64,000 nucleotides of DNA from Pyrocephalus nanus (taxonomy: Eukaryota; Chordata; Aves; Passeriformes; Tyrannidae): assembly GCA_038380795.1 (NCBI GenBank), contig CM076270.1, positions 23,204,001-23,268,000 of the forward strand. Reading direction: 5' to 3'. The notes beneath the pieces are model-generated. The model saw nothing but the letters and a program-made list of their open reading frames with translations, was not told where the DNA came from and did no database searches. A program made the position numbers and the translations under genes. Position 1 is the stretch's first letter, and every line of letters starts with the position of its first letter. Positions 12,401 to 26,397 of this stretch are shown here, piece by piece.

Positions 12401-15400
12401 CATAAGAAAACTGATCCATTTTAAGGCTTTTTTTCATTTAAAGCAAATGCTGTCCAGTACAGATAAATGTCACATCTGATCCATTTCTTGTTAAACAAAT
12501 ACTGCTAATACAATTTAAGTGCTTTCCCCTTCCCCACATCACAGTGCTTTATTTATTTATTCTTTACGAGCAGTTCACATAAACTTTGTACTGAGCACTA
12601 CAATAAAACCCACTACAGAGGGGATGGAAGCACTTTATCATGATAAAGTCAGAAATCATCCCATCAGTAACCTATTTTGTAACACAAAACTGACTGGCAT
12701 GCACAAACCCAAGACCATGTCATGACTTTTTATACTCAAGCAGATCCAGCCCAAGTAATCTGCTTGAAAGCAATCCATCTCCAGAAATCTGGTTTTGAAA
12801 AGTATCTCTCATCTGGCATCTCAAGACCTGTGTTTTGCCACTCTATCAAAGCAAATCCTTTCAATCTCTATCAGGTAATAGATGGTGCCTATGGGAAAAA
12901 GCAGATAATTATGTCTGAATTTACATCTCTCCCTCACAAAGAAATGGCAAAATGCACAAGTGGTAAGGCAGACTTGCCCACAGACACCCTGTGCCACATT
13001 CTGGAAGAAGAGGAGCTTGGACAGGCCCATGGCACAACGTGGTGCAACCCAGTGGGCTGAGGGCATGGCACACCCGAGCGTCTTGGGACAAAGCACCTGG
13101 GAAATGTTGCTACACACACACACAAAATAAAAACCAAAATCAAAACAAAACAAAAAAACACCACTGTAACGCCACACCAAACAAAATCCCCAGCAACAAA
13201 CAAACTTCTGTCTTGCCAGGGTAATTTGTATGACAGGACAGCAAGCAGAAGATGGCATCAAAGCGAGCAGGGCATGAGACTGGGGAAAGGAAAGCACCAG
13301 GAGAGGTTTTTGTAGGCAATGCTGGCTCCTGCCAGGCAGAGACCCTCCTGCTTCTGCTGCTGCTACTGAATGTAACAAGGCAGCCAAGCACAAAGCTCTG
13401 GTGGAAAAACCTATAATATACAGAAACAATGGATAGATGGAAGTGAAGGGGGACACAGGACTGCAGATGGAAAAGCATGACAAGGTACAGAGAAACACAA
13501 GATCAGCTGAGCGTCAAAAACCTTCCAGCAAAGATGCTTTGCATGCAAGCACCGAGAGTTACTCCATCTTACTCTAATACCAGTTCCTTAGGCAATATTC
13601 TTCTTCCTACAGTGCCAAGACAGATCTCATAAATACACAACTATCAAGATTTCATAAATAAGACCTGCACTCCCTATCGATAGCCTCGATCACACAGCTG
13701 CCTGTGTGACAGGGCTCACACCGCCTTGTTTTCTTACAAGTTTCAAGAATGTCTGTTTCCTCACAATTTAATTCATGTGAAACGTTTTGTTCTCAGACCC
13801 TGTGTACTTTGGGTTTGCTCTGGCTGGATGCCTTCGTTCTATTGCCAAGCTTATGCGATTCCAATCAGCAGGATCGCTGCCCAAACAAAACACAATCCCA
13901 GATACAAACACCCTCCAAACTGCGGGGAACTTCAGAGCCAGATGAGAATTTCATGACTGATCCCCTAACATCTCTCTATACTCTGTCAAACTAAATCCTG
14001 ACCTAAACAAATCTAAATATAGAGGATATTCAGAGACTGAGTTTCCAGTTGAGCCAGAATTGCTCAAAACCTGAAGTCTCACTATAGAGATTCACATCAG
14101 AGTAGGAAGGAGTCAAGGACACTCATATCATGAAAATAAAATAAGACATTCCTAAGACATCAGCTACCGCGATTTTGGCCACAGAAATAATTGTTAATTC
14201 TCAAATTTTAATAACTTTGTCGCAACTGAACTAATTCTCCTGACAAACAAACCCAATTAACATAACTTTACTATGTATTTTATTGAATGCAATTATTGTA
14301 AATAACATTTACACTTGCAGTAACGAGTCTGCATTTTCCTTCCACCCCATTCCTGATGACGTTTTGGTCTTCAAAACGTGCAGAAATCCAGCAAACAAAA
14401 CCAGTCTGGGAAGTGCAGCTCCATTGCACGGCACTGAGGCAAAGTAAAATCATTCCCATTATCTGCTGTTAATCATCTCACCACCAGAGCAGACTGACCA
14501 GAGCCAGAAGTACCTCCCTAAAAGCACCATGTCTGTGTGCAAGACTGGAATTTTAAACTAGATTTCAATTTCAAACACACTGGTATACAAGAATTTCTCC
14601 GTACAAACAGAGGTATTTATCAGCCCCAGCATTTCTCCAGACAAATGGCAGTGAACATACGAGTCCAAGACAAGACAAATGGTTTTAAGAAAAGAGGAAG
14701 AGTGGAAATAAATTAAGAAATAGGAGATGACAAGAGGAGAAAGAACAAAATAGAACACGCAGCAGCATAGATATGTCAAGCTCATTCACTTTGATTTTGA
14801 GCTGACCCCTTAGCTGCTTTCCAACATATTTTTCTCCTAACATGAGTTTCCAGTAGATGTATTATTTGGTATAGTTGGCCCAATATTAAAACAATGGAAT
14901 CCTGCAGCATGAAGGCGGCTGTTGCTTTTTCAATTTGCTCTTGGAGGCTTTCCAATAATTTCTGTGTCAGAGGATGCTTTAAAAAGTTCTTTCTCCTCAC
15001 TCTGTGCCTGGCAGAGCAAGCCCATCTCAGACAATACCTGCCAGACAGCCACTGCATTCTCCCAAAACAGCCTTTTCAAAACCAGCATTTCACTCTGTCA
15101 CTCTTCTCCCTAATTTTTTGCAATAAATCAATAACTTGGTAAGCAGTTATGTAGTTCAGTGACCTCTTTCTTGCCTTGCTAAGACTTATTTTCTGAGGCA
15201 GGGAAAGGAACTTGATGACAAAGGTACCTGCTGCAAACAGGGAATCTGCCCTGATTATTTGCTAGTGTGTCTAATACTGTGGAGAAACAAGGGTACAAAT
15301 TCTTCACAGAAGAGTGAAATGTGTTGCTTAAACATAAACCAAACAAACATTTGTATTTACAGCTACAAGATAATGAGAATCCACTCCTTCCTCTAAGGTT

Positions 15401-18400
15401 GTCCATTTTATCACTGAGTCCTCTGATGCTAATTTACATCACTCTCTTTTCCAGGTCAGAACCACCCCCAAGATTTAACCCTGGCATTCCTGAGGGTCTC
15501 TGAGAGGGGGTCCTCCTATCTCCCACGAACAACAAAAGCCCTTTCCAAATGAACAGACCTGAGTCTTCAGCAAGTCAACCTTTTCAGAAAGCCTTCATGA
15601 AGGTGTATCCTCCCAAACCTTGCAGGGTGTGAAGAACAGAGTTTTTCTTTCTGCTTCCACTAGCAAATTATTTATCGTGGGGAAACTCTGCCAGGATTTA
15701 TATCTATACAAACCTTTCAGCAGATGATGCAGAACGTGGACCAAGATTGGGTCCCACTGTAGTGTAAATGCATAACCACCATCCCCAGGGCAACTTCACA
15801 CAGCAGGTCCTCCCACTTCTTTAAGCCATGAATAAAAGTCGCAGACTCAGAGAGCCTCCATCAGAAATAAGGGAGTCGACAGAAAGCCATCAAAAATACC
15901 TTCCTACAAAGTGTCTCATTAATTCAGCACAGCTTTAGATTTGGATAATTGACAGGATTTGCACCAAGGAACCTTTACAAAAGAAAAATCAAACCGACTC
16001 ATTTACATTCCTGTTCCTGCTGCAGCTACCTTAACTGGTTAAGCTGAGCCAAAACAGCCAGATGTAAAATTACTCTGCTTTTTCCAGCTCAGAGGGAGTC
16101 AAGTAAAATGGCTGAGGATGGGGCTCCCCTTCGCTGGGGCCAACACTCACAGGTAGGATGGCCCTCCAATATCCTCACCCTACAGTTATAAAGGTCAAAT
16201 CTGCATGGTGTCCTCAAGGTTTTGCCAAAAGTAATTAATCTTTTGTGATGCTTCCATTTTTCAGGTCATCAAAGGACAAGTCCTTAGCCATTGTCAAGAG
16301 GGAGATTCAGCTTCTGAGTTCTTGCAGTTTAAGGGCTCAAACCCAGAGATACTCAGAAACTCCATCTTCTTCTAAAAACCTCAGTTTCTTCTTTACTTGT
16401 CAGCAAAGTTCAGATAATTTTGCAGAAGCTTAACTAATCCCTCAGCTGAGTATTAAGTTCCAAAATGCTGGTGATTATACATATACATACATATCCACAG
16501 CTCTTAGAACAAAGAGGGGGAAAAAAACCCCTAGGAATAAAAAGCAAATCCCTCCAGAAAAGAAATAAAATATGCACTATGATATTCAACCAGATGCCCT
16601 CATCCCCCCAAGGCATGGTTAATATACTATCTGCCAGTACATGTGGGACCAATTAAAAAGAGCTAACTCCTCACACAGGCGCTGCAGCGTCACTCTGGAG
16701 GAATCCACAATCGATTAAACAAACCCATTCCAAGTCATTCCATTCTGGAAACACATGCTCATTCATAACCAAATCCCAGCCTTCAGGAATCTCACATGCC
16801 ATGAACAAAACAACCCTGCTTGCAGGGAAATCTCTGGCAGTACAATGTGAAGTTCGACAGGAACAGAAGAACTATCCTCATCTTTCCTGCTGCTCTTCCA
16901 TGTGCTACTACCTGCACCTACATGAAGAATTGCCACTACTTCTTACAATACCATCTCAGTCTTGTAATTTAACATTGACAACGAAATTAGGTGCACTGAA
17001 TGATGGAAATATTAAATTGTTTAACTAAAGGAAACAAAGGAGTTCAAAACTCTCCAAATGTTCCGTTCCAGCAAGACCAGCAGAACAGGAAGACTTCACC
17101 TGTGCAAGGAACGTTGTTCAACCTCTTTACACTGGGAAAGCTACTTTCTCTGTTTCCAGCAATTATACTCTTGCTTTGGTCCAATCTGCTCCAAATGCTG
17201 ATCAACACAGCAATCACTTGCAAGTTTCCACACATAAAAATGCTAGAGAATCAAGAATTCCACACAACAACAACAAGGATCATCCTTATTCTCAGTACAG
17301 TCTCAACTTTCTTCCCTCCTCCATTGCCTGCTGACCACCACAAACACCATGCATTCTCAGCCACTTTACAACTTAAATAATTTTGCATTGAAAAAAAAAC
17401 TAGCCAGTTTTGTATCTTCAAGTTTGGGCTCAACTTTGAGAAATGAAGTTGCGAAAGAAAAAGGAATGTAGATGAGAGGGTTGTTTGGAAGGGGGGGGGG
17501 TTATTATTAATAAATGTTTGTTCATGCAAACCCTGTCAATTATTGCAAGCAATATATTTCAGGCTTAGGGGAAATGAAATCATTCAGAACATCAAGATCC
17601 AGGGGAAAAGGACATGGGCTGTTAAAGCCCTGAGCTTCTCTAGATGCAGATCTAATAAATATTCCTGTAATATAACACGAGGGAAGTGTTCGGAATACCC
17701 ATCACATTTACGGTCTCCTGTGTACCTGTGTCAGGCAGCTAGTTAAACAGATGTGAAAGAACCAACAAAATTAAAATAAATTAACTGCCTGCCCAGCATT
17801 TCCCCACTGCCTTCTTCATTTGCCCCGTTCAATTTAACTCAGAAGCATTACTGATGCAGTTATTCCAGCAACCCTCTAAGCACATAGAGCTGTAATTCTA
17901 CAGGAGACATTAACAAGGTGGCTTTTATCAAACTTAATGCATCTGAAATCTAAATTATTTACCCTGAAAGAGAAGGGAGTGAAAGAATTCAGGGGCCTCT
18001 GATAAAATATTAAAGTACTAAATCCCGTGAATACCTATTAGTCATTCCACTGGGGGGGAAAAAGTATCAAGACAAATATTTCATTTAATAAAAAAAAAAA
18101 AGACATGTATTTGGCTGAAAAAAAAATACTCACCCCGATGGAAAATGTTTGAGCAGCTTTACAGATTCAGTCCTCTATAATTGTACCAAGACTGCTAAAA
18201 AATTCCATTTTCAAAACCACCACCACCACCAATAAATAATTGTCAAAATAAATTCAGTATATTACCATGCAAAAATGTGTCTTCCACAGCTTAATCTTGC
18301 AATAATTCTTTTTATAGCATGCCTTTCTGCCCAGATTTGCAGCTCTTGTTATTTGCATTCTGATCACTAAGCACAAAGGTCATCAATCTTATAATTCCTT

Positions 18401-18808
18401 TTTTTTTATACTCTAAATTCTTCATGCTGTAGCCCTGCCAATGGCTTCTCACCTCTGCTTATCTAAAGTATTTGCATATATAATGGCCATACAGTTCTTT
18501 CAAAACATCTCCAAGCCATATTAAGTGATGTCAAGGATGGTGATCTGGCCAAAAGAAAAGGAAAAAAAAGCCCAATTCTGAACATTTTCTGATGCAGTGT
18601 TAACCAGATAAACTGCAAATGTGAGGCAGATGGATGTCTGCATACAGGGATTCAGTATGAGTCTCCAGTGTCACTCCTGTGCAGGTCAGCCCCAATTCTG
18701 CAATGAAAGATGAATCAACAGAAGACTTTCCAAGGTAATCTGTCAAGTTTTCCGGTCTCTTCCACAAATTCTTTTTGGAAAAGTAACTAGCTCTGGGTAT
18801 TTATTGCA

Positions 18809-18826
18809 TTTTTTTTTTTTTTTTTT
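18809..18826. repeat. poly-T tract (18 T)
   Basis: A run of 18 T in PID1 intron 1, flanked by unique sequence. Confidence 0.9.
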
Positions 18827-19337
18827 ACCTTTGGAAAACAAGGATCATTCAGAAAGCAATTAAAAGGAATATCAGCCCATGGCTGGGATCCTCAAGACCT
18901 ACTACCCTGCCAGAGCACCATCAGAAGGGAACCAGAGTGGAGTGCACCCATCAGTGAAGGGACACAGCAAACAGGGCACAGCACGGTGACAGCTTCCCCA
19001 GCCCCCTGCCTCCCACCACTCACTCCCAGCAGAGCTCCCCTTTCAGCTGCTCACATCCTGAAGACTGCCCCTCACAAAACTAATCCCGAACATTCAGCAC
19101 AAACTGTTCCATGTGGGCACAGAACAATGTTTTGCCTCCAGGTCTCCACTTGGGAAGTGGAAGGGCGGTCAGAGCAGAACACTCCAAAGGAACGTTTCTC
19201 TTGCTGAGTGGTAACTCTGAGCTGGATGACAGAGGGCTGTTTTCCTGCTTTCCAAGCATTGCCATTATTTAAAGGGAAGTCTGTTTGCACTGTTGGTAAG
19301 TTACTCGGGAGACCACCGCAATGAAAATATTTTCATT

Positions 19338-19357
19338 AAAAAAAAAAAAAAAAAAAA
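19338..19357. repeat. poly-A tract (20 A)
   Basis: A run of 20 A in PID1 intron 1. No SINE or retrocopy sequence was recognised in the upstream flank. Confidence 0.9.
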
Positions 19358-20110
19358 GTCATTTCAGTCCAGATGCAAAGCTTGAAACAGATAACCTCAA
19401 AAGTGGAAAGTCTTGGGCAAGTTGTTAACTGAAGTCAGATTTTCAGAAGAGACTAACTCCACATCAATTAATCACTACTAGTTCCCCTCCAACAGACCAA
19501 ACTTTAGTCCAACTATACTATTTTTAGTGTTAGATGAATTTAGTAGCAGAAGGTATCCTTGTTTGATTTCTTTTTTTTTCAGTTTTGGATTCCAGGTTCT
19601 CTGACTGGAACAGAGTTTCAGATGACACTAGAAAAGCCCCTGAAACAACAACAGTCAAGTTTTGCATGGACAGCTATTTGCACAAGCCAATTCTACAGTT
19701 TTACAAGACAATCAGCTAAATAAACATCTGTCTGCTCCATTCCCAGCAGCTGATGAGCGAAGGGGACCTTTGATCATGCAACAAAGCCAGTTCCCTCCTG
19801 GGAACAAGTGCCATAACTGGAGTGTTCCCAGTTCTGCTTTTGCCTTGTCTTCAAGCACTGGTTGGGTATCACGTACATCTCAGTGTCAGCCACAGCACAG
19901 CAGAGAAAATCAGAGGCTGAAGAGCTACAGTGACTCCCTGCAGAAACAGGAACACAAACTACCAACACTTTCTCTCTTTCCAGCCAGGGGAGTGCATGCA
20001 GTAGTTATCCACACAGGATGGCCGTGGGTTTTGACTGTGGCACAGGGAAAAAATGTATGACAAGGACATCTGCTTAAAGACAGAATTTTTAAAAGAATTC
20101 ATTTGTGGAA

Positions 20111-20142
20111 ATTTTTAACCTGTGGAAATACAGGTTAAAAAT
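20111..20142. repeat. perfect 12-bp inverted repeat (hairpin)
   Basis: The left arm ATTTTTAACCTG (20,111-20,122) and right arm CAGGTTAAAAAT (20,131-20,142) are exact reverse complements separated by 8 nt. It lies in PID1 intron 1. No terminator, transposon end or small-RNA precursor could be identified from it. Confidence 0.85.
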
Positions 20143-20762
20143 AATCTGAAAACCGTGATATTCCACACAGTACTCCATTACTGTAATATAAAGACACACA
20201 AAGGTATCAAGATTAAAAGGGAAACAGCTTCAGCCAGCACAGGAAACAGGGCTGTGTGCTATGATCCATTTTCCCTGTAGCATCTGCAGGAAGGTGATTA
20301 GTTCCAACTCATGCTCTATGACATAAGCACTTCCACTTTCATGTTTTATCACCATTAGAGTCAGAAATTAAAAGGCTCTGGTGGCTATCACTGATGTTCC
20401 TAACCTGGCAGAGTAAAGCCATTCCTGAGGCAGATTTGGGATTGCCTTTTCTGATTACACAGCAGACAAATCACAAATGCAGTTTAGTGTGAAGCTGCCA
20501 ATATTTAATAGTGTTTAATGGTGCAGTATGCATCTGAGTGGAAAAAGGGTGCAAGCATCTATCTAGAGAAGAGATTAGTTCATCAGCTTCCACTGGGTTT
20601 CCCTCTTTGCCTTCCTCCCTGAGTGTTTGCTGCTGTACTGGAGTAACATGCAGCTTGTGGACTTTCTTCTGGGAAAGAAACAGGAGTTAGTTGTGCAAAC
20701 AGTGGCAGAAACATGCATACTGTTGAAGGAACAAGGTATGCAGCCCATGGGGGTAACTCTCA

Positions 20763-20790
20763 GTGATAACTTGTGATAACAAGTGATAAC
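20763..20790. promoter_or_regulatory. three GATA sites at exact 10-bp spacing
   Basis: GTGATAAC occurs at 20,763-20,770, 20,773-20,780 and 20,783-20,790. Each contains TGATAA, which fits the WGATAR consensus for GATA transcription factors. The spacing is one helical turn, so all three would face the same side of the DNA. Whether the cluster is functional is inference; it may simply be a slipped 10-mer. Confidence 0.4.
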
Positions 20791-23700
20791 TTGGCAGAGC
20801 TACCTAGGGCAACCCATGCCACCTGCCCTAGGCTGCATGAAGCACTCCCAGGGTGTTGCTGCCCTGCAGCAGGTTGGGCAGCAGCTGGCCCAGCCATCTC
20901 CCACAGCTGTTTCATCATCAATTGTCACAGAGCGTGGATATCTTTCTATTTATTTAGCCATAAGTGTGCATGCACGGCAGAGGGAACGAGCAACATACGG
21001 CTCATTTTGGCCTAGCCCACTCAGTTTGGAAAACACTCTTCTCCAGTTCAGCATATGAAGTGCTCTGGCTTCAGCCTCTTTTCTGTTTGGCACACAATCA
21101 ACCCATATTTAGAGGAAATCCAATTCTTCTATAAAAGTTGTATCTCAATAAATTGTGACTTACCTCTCTTCCCTATCCACGTTCAAAAGGAGAGGGAGAG
21201 AGCACGGCACACATTCCAAAGCCATTCCCATTTAAACATTACTTTCCATCTGTACACGTTTCAACTTACAAAACTTCACTCAGTATGAAAAAAAAGCACA
21301 GCAAAGAAGCAAGGTTGTCTTACTGTATTATATTCACTTAATAATCACAAGCAATTTCTCAGGAAAGTCCTCCAGGCACAGTTTTAATGCTAAAGCAATT
21401 CTTGCTTCATTTTAACCATCCACTGATGCAGAGCTGATAGCCCAGCTCATTAAAAAGTACAAGGCACTATTTCAAGACATGCCATAATTTATCAGGCCGA
21501 GTTTAGTCACGCTCCACACATCACCCTGGATGCACAACACCAACTGCCTCTGACACTTCTGAATCCAGCTCTGAAGTCCCTCCACTTCGTGCTCAGCTGC
21601 CCACGGTGCACCAAGTCACACAGCAAAGCTTCTTGCTGCAGCGTCATCTTCTACCTGCAGTTTTTCAAGAGGCTTAGCGACATTTAAAAATGCACAAATG
21701 CCACTCCAGTGATAATTCATCCTTCAGGTTAAGCGTTTGCACCCATAGAACCAGCTATAAAACTCATTACAGTAAGAATGGCTGGAGAGAAGATAAATAT
21801 TGCAATCGAGTTTTTTAAACTTTAGCAGGAAAAGTTTGACTAAGGACAGTGATGAAGCTCTCAGTTTGTGCTGTTGGACATCGATTGTTGGTTGGTTGAT
21901 TTGAGATACCAGTGATCAGATCTGACACCTTCACCACGCCAATTTTAACAGGCAATGCAAGGAATCACCTGGGATGAGGTTCAGTTTAGGCCCCAGATTA
22001 TTTTTTTGAGGGACTGTGTTTCAATTCCCACAAATACTCCCCAACACACAGGAGATGTCTGTCGGTCTTGGGCCTCGAGTAAGATGGGAATGAACCACCT
22101 CCATACTTGTTGGGAGGTGTCCTTCCAAGAAAATAGGGATCATAAGAAAACTGTAAACCCTTCCCATCAGTAAGGTGTATATTTGGGACTATATAGCATA
22201 CTGGCAGCCATGTGATAACTTTTACCACGAAAATCAAGTGGCTTTGCTAAACTAGGTGCTACCCCCAGGTGAGACACTGCAAAACCAATCCCTTCCTGAT
22301 CCACACTGACTGCAAACACCTCACTGCTCTGCTTAAGGATTTGTGTTGCTTTCTGGAAGAAAATCTTATTTTTAAACTAAAGCCCACTAGAAGGAGATTA
22401 ACTGCCCTTAAAAAATACTTAACAACCTCTTTGCTTGTTATCAAGTGTCCCATACATACATGCCAGATGAGCACTGTAGATGATGATAATGCATTAAATA
22501 AACACTTCTGTTTAAGATACATAAGCTTACTTATGACCAGTTTGAGACACACAAATATTTACAGCTTACTCAATTCAAGAATCCTCTGCTCTCAAAATGT
22601 CCATTCAGCAACCCTGCCAGATACTGTTTCACAATACTACAGGCTCACTTATTCATAAACAAATCATTAACATTCTTGACATAAATCCATAGCGTACAAC
22701 AAATCCCAGCTATGATAGTGTTTTACTACATTTGCTGTGCCCATCATGAATGGGAGTTCTGTTTTCCCTAAAAAAACCACTCTGCACAAATAAAAGGCAA
22801 ATTATTCTCGGCAAGAAAACCACCAGGATGAAATGCCTATGCACGGATTACAAACTAATTATCAAGTTCATACAGTAATAAACCTGGTGTTCCTTTAGTG
22901 AAATGGGCTGCCACAATTTATGCAAGAAATTTTCCAGCTAGAACTCTAATAACTAAGAAACTCTGCCGGTAAAACACACCATTACAGGCTTTTATGATTT
23001 CCTCAGCTACTTGGGAAACCTTTTACACATCCCTATTCCTCCACACATGGGCACTGGAATCACTGAAAAGACCCTTCTGCAGTCCTTCAGCTTTCTCTCA
23101 CTGCCAGGGGTTTACTTACAGCCTTGGATCAGAGGGTTTCAGCCAAGCCCCAAAATACCTACATCTCAACTTAAATTAGACTAATCAAAATGAATGGAAT
23201 AGCTCAATGAATGCATCAGGACCAGGCTTCTTGCTCTCTTTGAATATAATCCATATATTCAGCACAGGGCAACAGTTTAAAATCAGGCTGTCCCCCAAAA
23301 AACACGATCCACTGGTAAATCCTCAAAAGGGTCTGTCATGAAGGTGGCATCCCCCTGTACTGAGGGGCATGGAGGGCATGGCAAGATGGGATTCCCTGCT
23401 CAGGGCTGGTCCACAGGAGGGAGGATGCTCCCACAGCACCTCCCAGGACAGATCATCACACAGCACCCAGCCATCAGCAATGGCCAGCCACCAGCAGAGC
23501 TGTGGAAATCTTATGAGGTTAAAGCCTCTACCCTTAATTCACTAATGCCTTGATTGCCATATTTAAAGAATTAAACGCCTCCCTGAATGGCCATATTTAA
23601 GTAATTTAAAAAAAAGGGAGAGAGTGGATGATAGTTAAGTTTCTGTTGGTGCTCTTGGCAGATGAGAAATACGCTCACAAGAGCTGGACTTCTCCCTGGA

Positions 23701-26371
23701 TTGATAAACATAAAGCAGACTGCCTTCTGTGCAGGCTGCCAGCTCAGCCCGGGGAATAAAAGATGTTTTCAATTCCGGAAAAGATACACGGGCATTGAAA
23801 TGCTGAATACTCAGCAAGGCCTCAGTCCCTTACTTACAGAACACCGGCCTGTAGGCTGCTCACAGGACGTAAAAATATGCATATGGCTGAAGTTTTGCAG
23901 AAATTAGACCTTTGTTACTGTAAATAAATGCAGACTTTCATAGCAATTACACCGCAGCACTCTGGAAGAACGTGCCTCCTTTTTTTATTATTTCTATTGG
24001 CATGGCTTTTCCATTTCAGCCTGCCTTAGTTCCAGTTTTGTGACAATTTCATGGCAGTACACTCATGTATGAACATCTACAAGCACGAATCGCTTGTGGT
24101 CTTTCGGTCTGACTACTGAGAGCTGTTCTGCAACTCAGGAGAGCATGTTTGCAGGATCTGTTTATGGGTCTTACTCTGTACCCAGCCTTTGAAAACATTT
24201 CAAACCTATTTTTGCCAGAGGACACAGCTACCAAAAAATCACTGGGGTGTTCTAACCTGGCTTTTTGCTGTCACAGAGCTCACCATCCCTACCAGCTCTT
24301 GCTTTCCCCCCTGATCTCCCAAAGTTGTAGCATATCCATCAGCATGGAAACCATCATGGGTGAAAGAGTTCAAAATTTAGGAATCTTCTCATTTGCCTCC
24401 AGGTTTTCTGAGCACCTCAATCACAGTTTTAGACGTAACAGATAAAAGCCAAGTTTAAAAAAGTACCAACAACTGAAGACAGAAAATCACGTCTATAGAA
24501 AATGAGGCACTGCAGAAATCCCAGACCATGGGGGTCAGGCTAAAGTGATGCATGATTTGAAGGAAGGCAAACAGCTCTGCCAGGAATCAGCCAGGAAACC
24601 AGACAAGTTAAGCAGTCATTTGCAGTATGATACAACAGCCAAATAAATGACACTGAAACCTTAGTGTCACATCACCTTAGGAAATGTCCATGCAGCAGAG
24701 CCACCACCCCCTGGTTAGGAAACATGCACCACACAGCTCTGCTGGGCAGTGCCAGGAAATGGCAGGAGTGGAAAATGGTAATACTGAAAAACTCAGGGGG
24801 AACAGGGTCCTCACAATCTGCAATAATTTCATCCTCCTGAGTTATGGGTAGCTCAGAGAGCTTGCAGGGCAGACTGCTAAGAGGGACTGATGCCAGTGAA
24901 ATTCTGCCCACGCAGTGTCAGATCCATTATGCTGACCCATGGAGAGCTGCAACAGGCAAAGCCAGAAGCCAGCATCAAAAAACCTGAATTAACAGAGAGG
25001 CTGAGCAGAAATCCTGATGACAGACACGTTTGCCACCTTTGATTGCCTATTTTCTGGAAATACCAGTATCTCCAACCCCAGCTTTCCTTTGCTGACCAGT
25101 AAGAGCATCAAAAACATCCCACTCTGCAAACCAACAGCTGCACAGCACCTGGTACCGCTAACAGCTCTTCCCTAACCTGGTTTAGAAGCCGAAATAAACA
25201 CTACACTTTTGTTTCTAAAGGCAAAAGCTGGTCATCAAAACCCATCTGTCGCTGGCCGTGCTCCGAAACACATCTCATGGTGAATTCCAGCCTGCATTTG
25301 TACAACCATGTGCAGAGCACAGGGCAGCCACACTGACCTACCACTTGTCCCCTTCAACACACTAATGCTGTATTTTGCCCACTGATCTAGTTCTTTAAAA
25401 AGAAAAAGGGGGAAAAAAACAAGGCAGAATCCGGAGGCCCCTGATCCACCAGCAGAGTTGTCAGTATTTTAACAGAGATTTCAAACAGGAGCAAAGCCAA
25501 GCCCGAATCCTGAGATTATCCTTTGCAAAACCCCAGCCTCAGCATCAGCAAATGAAAAGATCAAATCAGTTGGCTCAGACAGACTGTTATTTCTGTACCT
25601 ATATTTATTAACGTTAGGTACATAAAACTGAGGAAAAGTGCTAGAAAAACACACAGTGATGTTAACCACAAGGGCAAACTGAAAGGATGTATCAGTCCTT
25701 TCCTTGGGCCAGGAAACATTTTCAAGCTGTTTCTTTTACAGCCGGTCACTGGGTAGGAAATGCTTTTTAGACAGAAAAATATTTTCCTTTCCAGAAGACG
25801 CCATAAAATCCACGCACAGGGCACAGTCTACATTTCAATGAGAATTAATTACTTGTTTACCGTGGTGGTTCATTACACAGCTAAATCCCCACACATTGTC
25901 TAAACAACTTATTTCCTCCAGTCAGGAATGGTCAAACGAAATAAAACAATGTGATTCTTTTTTTTTAAAAAAAAAAGAAGAGGCAGAGCACTGGTAACAC
26001 ATCTGCAGGACATAAAAAAGTTGAAGAGAAACATTAGAGGATGTCCTTTGAGCACCTTCCAGTTTTTTGCAAGTGAAGGTATTCCAGAATAAAATGTCAT
26101 CAAATCTAATGGAATTGAGATGTTCTAATATACAAAAATATTGTTCTGAACCCAGAGCTATTAATTCTTAGAACTGCGGGCTGTAGTTTGTCATTAGCAT
26201 CTAAAAGTGAAGGATGGTTGTAACAGTCAATTCCATTTCTCCCCAGTGACTAAATCATGTACTAGCTAAATCATTTATTAATGTCAAGGGGTGACGTTTT
26301 TCAATTAAGACAATGAGATTCTGGAGGCTCTGGCCATCTGAACCCTGTTTGTGAATAGTCTTGCCAAATTT

Positions 26372-26397
26372 AAAAAAAAAATAAAAAAAAAAAAAAA
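26372..26397. repeat. A-rich tract interrupted by one T
   Basis: Two A runs separated by a single T, 26 bases in total, in PID1 intron 1. A short CAAA run follows at 26,797-26,819. Confidence 0.85.

Noticed and set aside
14782..15057. 91-codon minus frame with a coiled-coil-like stretch (LLESLQEQIEKA)
   Set aside because: Short, no family match, no splice or promoter context, and overlapping frames are open on the other strand.
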